A stretch of 5,709 bases of DNA from Microcaldota archaeon (GCA_026396335.1 JAPLWZ010000130.1:1-5709); one strand, 5' to 3'; counted from the first letter of the stretch, positions 1-5,065 are shown. A program made the numbers and translations. The notes: generated from the letters alone by a model not told the origin.

Positions 1-377
1 ATGACTCAATAGTCCGCGGAACAACAATGGGGCCGATTGTGAAACTCATGCGCGACGCAGGCGCAAAGGAAATACACATACGCATCACCTGCCCGCCGGT
101 CATCGGCCCATGCTTCTACGGGGTTGATATGCCCACTTACAAGGAACTCGTGGCAACTAGAATGTCAGTTGACGAAATCTGCAAACTGGTCGGCGCGGAC
201 ACACTCGCTTACCAAACAGTGGACGACTTGGTGAAGGCAATGGGAAGAAGCAAGAGCGAACTTTGCCTTGGCTGCGTAACAGAAGACTACCCGACTCCGT
301 TCGGCAGGGAAATTTCCAAGAAAATAAAGGCAGCTGGCACAAAAGAGGGCGTTCGCCTCTGGGAAGAGGAAGGTTAG
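1..377 (+). CDS. purF: Amidophosphoribosyltransferase, C-terminal part (5' end outside window)
   Basis: PurF catalyses the first committed step of purine synthesis, converting PRPP and glutamine to phosphoribosylamine in the cytosol. The frame is open from base 1: codons from position 3 read DSIVRGTT, and the preceding 'at' would complete another Asp, giving the DDSIVRGTT PRPP-binding loop typical of the family. Downstream are the PCFYGVDMP segment, a GADTLAY stretch and the C-terminal LCLGC-x-EDYP segment. The C-x-x-C pair and the Cys of PCFYG match the positions of iron-sulfur ligands in the Bacillus-type enzyme, so this is probably a [4Fe-4S] PurF; the remaining ligand would lie upstream. 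An ATG at 27 falls inside the PRPP loop and is not the real start. The stop TAG is at 375-377, 10 bp before the next gene, suggesting cotranscription. The N-terminal glutaminase domain is outside the window. Confidence 0.95.
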   Translation, partial: DSIVRGTTMGPIVKLMRDAGAKEIHIRITCPPVIGPCFYGVDMPTYKELVATRMSVDEICKLVGADTLAYQTVDDLVKAMGRSKSELCLGCVTEDYPTPFGREISKKIKAAGTKEGVRLWEEEG

Positions 378-387
378 GGGCAAACCA

Positions 388-696
388 ATGGCAGACTCGA
401 AACCAATTTCCCGCCTCAGGCATGCAATCACGCACGGGAACATCTGGCTTGCCACACTCTCATTAATGAAGCAGAAGAAAGTTTACGCATACGCGCTTCC
501 AGCGCAGATATCGAAAAAATTCGGCTATTCTCCCTCTAAACTGATGACGTATTTTGTCCTCTACAAGCTCGAGGATGAAAAACTGATTTCCGCAAAGTTT
601 GAAGGGCGCAGAAAGTATTACGAGCTCACGCAAGCTGGCAAAAAAGTTTTAGCAGAAGGCAAGAAGACGCTCTCAGCACTGTCCGCGAAGTTGTAG
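388..696 (+). CDS. PadR-like winged-helix transcriptional regulator (102 aa)
   Basis: This is a small DNA-binding protein, probably a dimeric transcription factor. The order of elements fits a PadR/MarR-like winged helix: helix 1 around residues 18-28, helix 2 around 34-45, a recognition helix around 48-62 ending in YKLEDEKLI, then a wing with the characteristic EGRRKYYELTQAGKKVL run (72-88) and a short C-terminal helix. PadR members have the same 'G-R-R-K-Y-Y-x-L-T-x-x-G' wing. The canonical PadR N-terminal 'hGYEl' motif is replaced by YAYAL, and no effector or dimerisation domain beyond the short tail is present. It starts 10 bp after purF and ends 8 bp before the kinase gene, so it is probably cotranscribed with both. 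A GGAAGG lies about 14 nt upstream of the ATG, which is distant for a Shine-Dalgarno site. Its target is not visible from the sequence. Confidence 0.82.
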   Translation: MADSKPISRLRHAITHGNIWLATLSLMKQKKVYAYALPAQISKKFGYSPSKLMTYFVLYKLEDEKLISAKFEGRRKYYELTQAGKKVLAEGKKTLSALSAKL

Positions 697-704
697 GTTT
701 TTTC

Positions 705-1346
705 ATGGCAATCCCACTCAAACGCTTCACTCTCCGGAAGATCTCCGGATCTTCCGTCTCTTCGGCAAAGCCGAAGATCCTTATCACCGGCGTGCCGGGC
801 ACAGGCAAGACAACAGTTGCACGCCTCCTCTCTGAAAAAATGGATGCAGCTCTTCTTGACATAAACAAGCTCGTGAACGTGCTGAAACTCTACAGCAGCG
901 TGGATGAAACAGACGGGGCGAAAGTGGTGAGGCTCAAGGAGCTTCAGGACGAGCTAGCATCCGCGATAAAGGCGGAAAAGCGGTCCATCATTGTTGAGGG
1001 GCACCTTGGCTGTGAAATGAAGCTGCCTGTCTCGCGCGTCATTGTCTTGCGCTGCGAGCCGAAAATTCTCCGCGCCAGAATGGTGAGCCGCAATTATCCG
1101 CCGGCAAAAGTATCAGCAAACGCGCTCTCGGAAGCGCTTGACTACTGCACTGTCTGGTCTGAGAAAAATTACGGAAAAAAGAAAGTATGGGAATTGGACA
1201 CGACAGAAAAAAGCGCCAAGCAGGTTGCGGATGAAATAGAAAAAATCCTCTCGGGCAAAACGAAAAAGAAAGGCAAATCAATTTCCTTCCCTGACGCATT
1301 GATGCGCGAGGCAATAACTGGCGAAAAAATCCGGAAGATCTTCTGA
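705..1346 (+). CDS. AK6/Fap7-type adenylate kinase (NTPase) with N-terminal repeat-encoded extension
   Basis: This is an archaeal homologue of AK6/Fap7, a P-loop kinase/ATPase known in the family for nucleotide phosphorylation and for maturing the small ribosomal subunit. Visible motifs are Walker A GVPGTGKTT (residues 29-37), a VEGHL motif (97-101), a VLR-C-EP strand (114-119) and the R-x-x-x-R...A-K-V-S-A-N lid-like region (125-139). The protein is 213 aa against roughly 180 for typical members. The excess lies at both ends. About 22 residues precede the first strand, where relatives begin almost directly at the strand before Walker A, and there is a basic tail after residue 180. Residues 11-25 are encoded by a palindromic repeat, and the last four residues and stop by a second copy. 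The ATG at 705 has no clear ribosome-binding site; GTG 756 (residue 18) is an alternative start. The gene follows the regulator by 8 bp, which include a T6 run. Confidence 0.9.
   Translation: MAIPLKRFTLRKISGSSVSSAKPKILITGVPGTGKTTVARLLSEKMDAALLDINKLVNVLKLYSSVDETDGAKVVRLKELQDELASAIKAEKRSIIVEGHLGCEMKLPVSRVIVLRCEPKILRARMVSRNYPPAKVSANALSEALDYCTVWSEKNYGKKKVWELDTTEKSAKQVADEIEKILSGKTKKKGKSISFPDALMREAITGEKIRKIF
733..779. repeat. 47-bp double-hairpin palindromic repeat, copy 1 (within the kinase 5' coding end)
   Basis: Two adjacent inverted repeats are present. The first is a 9-bp stem, 735-743 with 748-756, and a 4-nt loop. The second is an 8-bp stem, 759-766 with 770-777, and a 3-nt AAA loop. The unit matches copy 2 at 1330-1376 at 41 of 47 positions, counted by eye. 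It lies in frame within the kinase ORF and encodes roughly RKISGSSVSSAKPKI, just before the first beta strand. Confidence 0.88.
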
Positions 1347-1376
1347 TCTTCCGTCTCTTCAGCCGAGCTGAAGATC
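1330..1376. repeat. 47-bp double-hairpin palindromic repeat, copy 2 (spans the kinase stop codon)
   Basis: The organisation is the same as copy 1, offset by 597 bp. Stem 1 pairs 1332-1340 with 1345-1353; stem 2 pairs 1356-1363 with 1367-1374 around a CGA loop. Of the six differences from copy 1, four lie in loops. The other two form one compensatory exchange in stem 2 (G764-C772 in copy 1, A1361-T1369 here). The kinase stop TGA (1344-1346) sits at the loop/stem boundary of stem 1. The copy is in the same reading phase as copy 1. It could also act as a 3' processing or termination hairpin, although no T-run follows it. Confidence 0.88.
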
Positions 1377-1400
1377 AGGAAAGCACTTAACTAACTCGCA

Positions 1401-1664
1401 TCAGAGTCCGATAAAGTCCATTTCCCTTTTCCCGCGAGGGTAAACTTTCCCGTTCTTGGCATGAACGGGAAGTGAGTATTCCTCGGAAATCCTCATCAGT
1501 TCCGACAAATCGAGGAATTTATCTAGTGTGATGTATGGCACAAGCCCGAGCGGTGTTGCGTGGCGCACGATTTTGAAAATGAGCCTCTGCTGTATGCCCG
1601 TGCGCTTGACGTGCAATTCAATCTCGCCTTTTGCGAGTATTTCCTTCCGTTTCTCTTCGCTCAT
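1401..1664 (-). CDS. Small protein of unknown function (87 aa)
   Basis: I do not recognise a characterised family. The protein is soluble and mixed alpha/beta in appearance, with no signal peptide, membrane segment or Cys/His metal site. It has a charged N-terminal helix (EEKRKEILAKGEIELHVKR) and a central hydrophobic part. Its C-terminal region (SLPVHAKNGKVYPRGKREMDFIGL split as SLPVHAKNGK and VYPRGKREMDFIGL) looks like a conserved end rather than random translation. The start ATG (1662-1664) overlaps the stop of the upstream gene as ATGA. A strong Shine-Dalgarno-like GAGGGGG (1676-1670 on this strand) lies 5 nt before it, inside the upstream coding end. Translational coupling is therefore likely, and the two products may act together. 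It ends convergently with the kinase gene, about 55 bp away. The start choice is well supported; the function is not. Confidence 0.72.
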   Translation of the reverse strand: MSEEKRKEILAKGEIELHVKRTGIQQRLIFKIVRHATPLGLVPYITLDKFLDLSELMRISEEYSLPVHAKNGKVYPRGKREMDFIGL

Positions 1665-1858
1665 AACTGCCCCCTCGGATAAATATAGACGACAAAAACA
1701 GGAACTCCTGACGAGTCGCGCTCATTCTCAATCTGCACCAACTCGCCCTTTTTCTCATACATTTTCATGACTTCTAAAGCCGCGTTCCTGAACTGCGTGA
1801 TGTAAACCGCTTTCTTTCCGGTCACTTTCTTGTGCGGTGCGCTCTTTCCTGCTACCAT
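1661..1858 (-). CDS. Small basic protein of unknown function (65 aa)
   Basis: This is an unrecognised short soluble protein. The N-terminus is lysine-rich (residues 5-16). An amphipathic helix follows (about 21-36, FRNAALEVMKMYEKKGELV), then a charged turn and a beta-like VPVFVVYIYPRG end. It has no cysteines and no membrane segment. The lysine-rich start and strand-rich end would suit a nucleic-acid or ribosome-associated protein, but that is only a guess. The ATG lies 34 nt downstream of the tRNA-Gln 3' end. It has no Shine-Dalgarno site; a T-rich box (1881-1889) sits about 26 nt upstream, which would make the transcript leaderless. The alternative is readthrough from the tRNA promoter. It overlaps the following 87-aa gene by 4 nt (ATGA), so the two form a two-gene operon. 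Confidence 0.65.
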   Translation of the reverse strand: MVAGKSAPHKKVTGKKAVYITQFRNAALEVMKMYEKKGELVQIENERDSSGVPVFVVYIYPRGQL

Positions 1859-1880
1859 GCTTGCGCTTACGCTAAGTCAG

Positions 1881-1892
1881 AATAAAAAAGAG
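1881..1892 (-). terminator. T-rich tract: tRNA-Gln terminator, possibly also the promoter of the small-gene pair
   Basis: Directly after the tRNA 3' end this strand reads CTCTTTTTTATT. A T6 run is a normal archaeal terminator for a stable RNA. The TTTTATT part is also TATA-like and centred about 26 nt before the ATG at 1858, the spacing expected for a leaderless archaeal mRNA. Both roles are possible, and the sequence does not separate them. Confidence 0.5.
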
Positions 1893-2017
1893 TAGCCCCA
1901 ACCGGATTCGAACCAGTGTAACGAGGTATCACCAGACCAGTTCAAATCTGTCAGAGCCTCGTGTCCTTAGTCTCCACATGTGTTTGCATGTAGATTTGAC
2001 CACTAGACGATGGGGCT
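1893..2017 (-). tRNA. tRNA-Gln(CUG) with two introns (D loop 21/22 and anticodon loop 37/38)
   Basis: Removing two introns leaves a 73-nt cloverleaf. Its parts are acceptor AGCCCCA/TGGGGCT with discriminator A, D arm GTCT-AGTGGTCAA-GGAC, anticodon stem CGAGG/CCTCG with loop CTCTGAA, a 4-nt variable loop, and T arm ACTGG-TTCGAAT-CCGGT. The anticodon CTG is at 1954-1952. The A1-U72 pair with A73 is as in archaeal tRNA-Gln. CCA is not encoded. Intron 1 (1995-1967, 29 nt) sits between positions 21 and 22, with a bulge-helix-bulge of central helix GGTC/GACT, bulges AA^A and AA^G, and an 8-bp inner stem. Intron 2 (1950-1928, 23 nt) is at the canonical 37/38 site; its central helix has one T-T mismatch, with bulges GA^C and AT^A. 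Exons are 2017-1996, 1966-1951 and 1927-1893. Confidence 0.95.
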
Positions 2018-2043
2018 ACCGTCGAGAAGTATAAGGGAGAGGC

Positions 2044-2051
2044 TTTAAAAA
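2044..2051 (-). promoter_or_regulatory. TATA box of tRNA-Gln
   Basis: This strand reads TTTTTAAA here, followed by GCC. The box is centred about 30 nt upstream of the mature tRNA 5' end (2017), which would put transcription start near 2021. The box overlaps the hairpin at the end of nadC, so the nadC 3' end and the tRNA promoter share bases. Confidence 0.65.
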
Positions 2052-2071
2052 TCGATTTCATTACTCGATTT
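2047..2071 (-). terminator. nadC 3' hairpin with the stop codon in its loop, followed by T5
   Basis: On this strand AAATCGA (2071-2065) and TCGATTT (2055-2049) form a 7-bp stem around a 9-nt loop that contains the nadC stop TAA (2063-2061). A T5 run follows (2051-2047, partly in the stem). The arrangement resembles the stronger hairpin at the end of the membrane gene (4291-4316). Termination activity is inferred. Confidence 0.5.
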
Positions 2072-2930
2072 CAAGCGAGAGGTTTGCAGGCGGGGCATCG
2101 AGTGTAAGCTCGCTTGTTGAAACAAAATCAGCGCCAGCGCGAAGGTAGTTGCCCGCGTTCTCAACTGTAATGCCGCCTGATGCTTCGATGATTATGCGCT
2201 TGTTGATGCTGCGCGCAGCCTTCGCTATTTTTTTCAGTTCGGCGGGTGTTACATTGTCTGCAAGGATTGCCTTTGCGCCTGCCCACGCAGCGGCGATTGC
2301 TTGTAAAACAGATGAAATCTCTATCTCTACGAATGAAGATTTGCCAAACGACTTCACTGCAAAGTAAATCGCTTTTTCCTTCCCGCACTTTTTCACTTTC
2401 ATTATCGCCGCAATATGATTGTCCTTGATGAGCATGCCATCTGACAAGTCGAGCCGGTGTGTGAGGCAGCCGCCGACTTGCACTGCGTGCTTTTCAGAAT
2501 GCGTTAAGCCTGGCGAGATTTTCCTGGTGGCTGCTATTTTCCAAGAGCCGTATTTCTTTGCAGCCGTAGCGCTCTTTGTCGCAATTCCGGACATGCGCAT
2601 GAGGTAATTGATAGTAGTCCGCTCGCAAGCGAGTATGGCGCGGCAGTTTCCGGTGAGTGTGCAAACGATTGCGCCTTTTTTCATCCGCGCCCCTTCGCTG
2701 TGCTTCCAATTCACCTTCACGCGCCTGCTCTTGAATATTGCATCCGCTTCCATCAGGCCGCAGAGTACAAAATCTGATTTTGCAATTATCTTTCCGCTGC
2801 AATTTGCGCCCCTCGGGATGCAGCGCTCGCTCGTGATATCCTTTGCAGCATCAAGTGCCAGCGCCGAAAGTGCGGCTTTCTTGGCAAGGCTGGCGGATGG
2901 ATTCCTGTTGAAGCAGTCTTGCAATTCCAC
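2061..2930 (-). CDS. nadC: Nicotinate-nucleotide pyrophosphorylase (carboxylating), quinolinate phosphoribosyltransferase; GTG start
   Basis: NadC converts quinolinate and PRPP to nicotinate mononucleotide, CO2 and PPi in de novo NAD synthesis. With the GTG start at 2930 it is 289 aa, close to family length. Motifs in order are ERTTINYL (103-110), ATRKISPGL (134-142), the EKHAVQVGG-HR segment (146-159), LIKDNHI (167-173), VEIE (201-204), ILADN (222-226) and EASGGI (249-254). These contain the Arg, Lys, His, Glu and Asp residues that bind quinolinate and phosphate in the family. The frame is open back to an ATG at 3047, but that would overlap the divergent antiporter gene by 66 bp and add 39 unrelated residues. 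No ATG lies between. GTG 2930 sits about 27 nt from a TATA-like box, consistent with leaderless translation; TTG at 2924 is an alternative. nadA and nadB are not in the window. Confidence 0.94.
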   Translation of the reverse strand: MELQDCFNRNPSASLAKKAALSALALDAAKDITSERCIPRGANCSGKIIAKSDFVLCGLMEADAIFKSRRVKVNWKHSEGARMKKGAIVCTLTGNCRAILACERTTINYLMRMSGIATKSATAAKKYGSWKIAATRKISPGLTHSEKHAVQVGGCLTHRLDLSDGMLIKDNHIAAIMKVKKCGKEKAIYFAVKSFGKSSFVEIEISSVLQAIAAAWAGAKAILADNVTPAELKKIAKAARSINKRIIIEASGGITVENAGNYLRAGADFVSTSELTLDAPPANLSLEIE

Positions 2931-2951
2931 AGATGGCTTTCTTGCTTTGCT

Positions 2952-2963
2952 ATTTAATATATT
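2952..2963. promoter_or_regulatory. Single near-symmetric TATA element shared by nadC and the antiporter gene
   Basis: The box is ATTTAATATATT on + and AATATATTAAAT on -. It is the only AT-rich box in the 51-bp gap (2931-2981). Its centre is about 24.5 nt from the antiporter ATG (2982) and 27.5 nt from the nadC GTG (2930). Archaeal TATA boxes are centred about 26-27 nt before the transcription start, so both transcripts would start at or next to their start codons. Neither gene has a Shine-Dalgarno site, which agrees with leaderless mRNAs. Confidence 0.65.
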
Positions 2964-2981
2964 GCGCTCGAAGCGAATAAT

Positions 2982-4214
2982 ATGGAACTGCAGGTTGCGA
3001 CAATTGGCGCGCTTGGCATTCTTGTGCTCGCAGGCGTTGCATCTCACATATTCTTGCGGAAAACAGGCTTCTCGGACGTTTTGCTTCTCATGCTTTTCGG
3101 CGTTGCTGCAGGCTATTTCCTGCCCGAATCTTCGGTGGCAGGTTTGAGCGGCATCGCACTGCCATTTGCAGCAATTACTCTTCTCATGATAATACTAGAT
3201 GAAGGGCTCAACCTCTCATTCGAGCACTTGAGGCGCAGCGCGCACAAGGCAATCGCATTTGGCATCGTTTCATTCTCCCTCGCACTCATCGCAGGTTTCA
3301 CTCTTTCATATTTCATAATGAACTACAGTTTCACCTTCTCGCTTCTCATCGGTGCACTGTTCGGAAGTGTGGCGCCTGAACTCCTATCTGGTTTCCTGGC
3401 GTCATTGGGCGCATCAAAGGAGGCGCGCACGCTTGGCGAAATTGAATCAGTCCTGTCCGACGCACTGTCAGTAATCCTCTCGCTCATTTTGGTGGCAGCT
3501 GTCATTTCCGGAGAAAATAGTTTCAATCCTCTTCCAATAGAAATAGCCTATATTGTTCTTGGCTCAATCGCGCTTGGCGCCGTGTGTGCAGTGCTCTGGC
3601 GCGCGCTTCTTTCCAAGTCCGAGCATGAGAACCAGCATCTGCTTGTAATAGGTTTGGCGGCAGTGCTCTACGCAATCGCGGGCGCGCTTGGCGCTGACAG
3701 CGTGATTTCTGTATTCACATTCGCATTCTTCCTCGGAAATATTTCGCACCCATCAATAGAGGAAATGCGCCGCTTCCAGTCTGAAATCTCATTCTTCCTC
3801 CGCACTTTCTTCTTCGTATATTTAGGGATGCTGCTCTTCCACTCTCCAAAGAATGTGGATGTGGGACTTTTCGCCCTCGCGCTTTCCCTCCTGCTCGCGG
3901 TTGCACGCGCGCTTGCAGGCAAGATAGCCGGGCACTTGGAGCCATCCGCACGCGCGAACAGGCTTCTCGAGTCGGTGTCCGCACGCGGGCTGACTGTTGC
4001 AGCGCTTTCCATTGTAGCCTATGACGGGCTGACAGCGGCAGGCGCAACTCCGCCAGTTGACCTGCCTCTCCTTGCTCTATTCGTAATCTTCTTCACAAAC
4101 GTCCTTTCAGCCTGGCTTGTTCTCAAAAAGGGCGGCAAGCGGAAAGTACAGGAGTTTGGAGGCGGAAAGGCGGACATAAGCGTCCTAGCGCGGGGCGGAA
4201 TGGATTCACTCTGA
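2982..4214 (+). CDS. CPA1-type Na+(K+)/H+ antiporter, membrane protein (410 aa), atypical ion site
   Basis: This polytopic membrane protein exchanges monovalent cations for protons, serving pH and sodium homeostasis. Some 11-13 hydrophobic segments fill residues 5-383, followed by a basic cytosolic tail. Family signatures include ILDEGL (71-76), ESVLSD (155-160), the R274-x-x-FF-x-YLGM region (274-283) and ARGLTVAALS (334-343), equivalent to the conserved Arg-Gly helix. Compared with characterised NhaP proteins, the Thr-Asp-Pro motif of the unwound helix reads VAP (130-132) and the Asn-Asp motif reads Ser-Asp (159-160). Glu155, Ser156 and Asp160 are kept. Loss of the TDP aspartate and the ND asparagine suggests altered ion selectivity or coupling; a KefB-like exchanger is another possible relationship. 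The ATG lies about 24 nt from the shared TATA box with no Shine-Dalgarno site. The gene is divergent from nadC and convergent with the membrane gene at 4300-4983. Confidence 0.88.
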   Translation: MELQVATIGALGILVLAGVASHIFLRKTGFSDVLLLMLFGVAAGYFLPESSVAGLSGIALPFAAITLLMIILDEGLNLSFEHLRRSAHKAIAFGIVSFSLALIAGFTLSYFIMNYSFTFSLLIGALFGSVAPELLSGFLASLGASKEARTLGEIESVLSDALSVILSLILVAAVISGENSFNPLPIEIAYIVLGSIALGAVCAVLWRALLSKSEHENQHLLVIGLAAVLYAIAGALGADSVISVFTFAFFLGNISHPSIEEMRRFQSEISFFLRTFFFVYLGMLLFHSPKNVDVGLFALALSLLLAVARALAGKIAGHLEPSARANRLLESVSARGLTVAALSIVAYDGLTAAGATPPVDLPLLALFVIFFTNVLSAWLVLKKGGKRKVQEFGGGKADISVLARGGMDSL

Positions 4215-4220
4215 TTTTTT
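4212..4220 (+). terminator. T6 run immediately after the antiporter stop
   Basis: The stop TGA (4212-4214) is followed at once by TTTTTT (4215-4220). Archaeal RNA polymerase can terminate on short U-runs without a hairpin. No convincing stem precedes the run, so efficiency is uncertain. Confidence 0.45.
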
Positions 4221-4249
4221 GATTGGAAGCTAAGCAGCTACGCTAAGGG

Positions 4250-4316
4250 AAAAAAAATAAAGAAAAAAAAAGAAAGAAAAAAGAAAAAAATAAACAGCCC
4301 TAGAACAGGCTGTTTA
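4250..4316 (-). terminator. Hairpin plus long U-rich tract ending the membrane-protein gene
   Basis: On this strand a perfect 9-bp stem, TAAACAGCC (4316-4308) with GGCTGTTTA (4299-4291), encloses an 8-nt loop containing the stop codon TAG (4302-4300). About 40 nt of nearly pure T with a few C follow (4290-4250). A GC-bearing stem running into a U-tract has the form of a bacterial intrinsic terminator, and the tract itself suits archaeal U-dependent termination. It also separates this gene from the convergent antiporter gene. Confidence 0.8.
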
Positions 4317-4983
4317 TCTTGTCCTTGTGCTTCTTGGCAACGTCAGACACCGTGTCCTTCATGCCAAGGCCGATTGCGATTGCAGCTCCGATCGACAGCG
4401 CGAATGTGAGCCCTGCGAGCACCACCAGGAAGGCGGTTACAAGCAAGCCCGGGTCGGCTGCGGGAAGCAACAGAGGCAGTGCCATCACGATCGCGATGTA
4501 TGCGATGAACACCTCAACCAAAATGGAGAGGGGGTTGATGAACGGCACTTTCTTTGCGGTCTTCATGCGGTCAGTGATGTAGTCACCGAACAGCAAGCCG
4601 ATGAGCAGTACGATCACGCCCTGTATGAGGGAAGGCAGGTATCCGTTTGCCTGCATCGAGACCATCACGAGCATCGGGACTGATACGATGTCCGCGGCAA
4701 TGCCGAGGAATATCACCACTACCCATAGCTTCAGGAGCGAGACTGCGATACTGGTCAGCGAAAAGCCGACAAACGCATCATCAACTCCGTGCTGCGCCAT
4801 GAATTTTTCAATCTTGATTTCTTGCAGGAACCTCTTCAGCACCATGCCCAGTATGTTCGCAATGAACATGCCGATAAGCATGATGACAACGAGGACAGCG
4901 AACGCGAGGACGCCCTCCAACAGGTTGGAGATAAACATCGTCGTGTTCAGCTGCAATTTGTCCATAATCATCTCATACGCCAT
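4300..4983 (-). CDS. Conserved TM-helix membrane protein, MscS-related, lacking the channel beta domain (227 aa)
   Basis: This integral membrane protein has about five helices: residues 22-48, 77-103, 114-138, 152-172 and 178-208. The first carries the pattern of the 'conserved TM helix' repeat found next to small mechanosensitive channels: a long hydrophobic helix ending IANILGMVLKRFL, then a charged amphipathic stretch with IEKFMAQHGVDD. The last helix is glycine/alanine rich (IGAAIAIGLGMKDTVSDV), like the pore-lining helix of MscS relatives, and a basic tail follows. No MscS beta domain comes after it, so gating or channel activity cannot be assumed. A scaffold or auxiliary membrane role is equally possible. 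The start is supported by a GGTGAT Shine-Dalgarno site (4992-4987) and a TATA box further upstream. It is divergent from the tRNA-Val/integrase region and convergent with the antiporter. Confidence 0.85.
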   Translation of the reverse strand: MAYEMIMDKLQLNTTMFISNLLEGVLAFAVLVVIMLIGMFIANILGMVLKRFLQEIKIEKFMAQHGVDDAFVGFSLTSIAVSLLKLWVVVIFLGIAADIVSVPMLVMVSMQANGYLPSLIQGVIVLLIGLLFGDYITDRMKTAKKVPFINPLSILVEVFIAYIAIVMALPLLLPAADPGLLVTAFLVVLAGLTFALSIGAAIAIGLGMKDTVSDVAKKHKDKINSLF

Positions 4984-4986
4984 TGG

Positions 4987-5022
4987 AAATCACCGTACGG
5001 CACTTCACGTCGAGCATATATA
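4987..5022 (-). promoter_or_regulatory. Promoter and ribosome-binding site of the membrane-protein gene
   Basis: On this strand TATATATG-type sequence (5022-5015, preceded by AAATT) is a TATA box centred near 5019, predicting a start near 4993. The resulting leader of about 10 nt holds GGTGAT, complementary to the archaeal 16S 3' end, ending a few bases before the ATG at 4983. Unlike nadC and the antiporter, this gene is therefore probably not leaderless. Confidence 0.68.
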
Positions 5023-5029
5023 AATTTAT

Positions 5030-5043
5030 CGTAGCGACCTACG
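5030..5043. repeat. Short inverted repeat between the divergent promoters
   Basis: CGTAG-CGAC-CTACG forms 5-bp arms around a 4-bp spacer. It lies between the TATA box of the membrane gene (5015-5022) and that of the tRNA-Val fragment (5066-5073). A second imperfect pair, GGATG (5046-5050) and CATCC (5062-5066), is nearby. Either could be an operator, but such short palindromes also arise by chance. Confidence 0.3.
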
Positions 5044-5065
5044 TTGGATGGCGATAATGCGCATC

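Noticed and set aside
2931..3047. Extending nadC upstream to the ATG at 3047
   Set aside because: It would overlap the 5' end of the antiporter gene, cover the TATA box and add residues unlike any NadC N-terminus; GTG 2930 gives normal family length.
2608..3147. A 179-codon open frame on the + strand
   Set aside because: It is the antisense of nadC and runs out of frame into the antiporter gene; the product shows no coherent family features.
3668..4047. Overlapping open frames on the - strand
   Set aside because: They lie opposite the antiporter coding region and are Arg/Ser-rich shadows with no own promoter or ribosome-binding site.
4250..4290. The A-rich tract as a coding or repeat element
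   Set aside because: It has no repeat unit or codon structure and is best explained as the U-rich terminator tract of the - strand gene.
4319..5034. Several + strand open frames opposite the membrane-protein gene
   Set aside because: They are antisense shadows of a gene with clear transmembrane pattern, Shine-Dalgarno site, TATA box and terminator.
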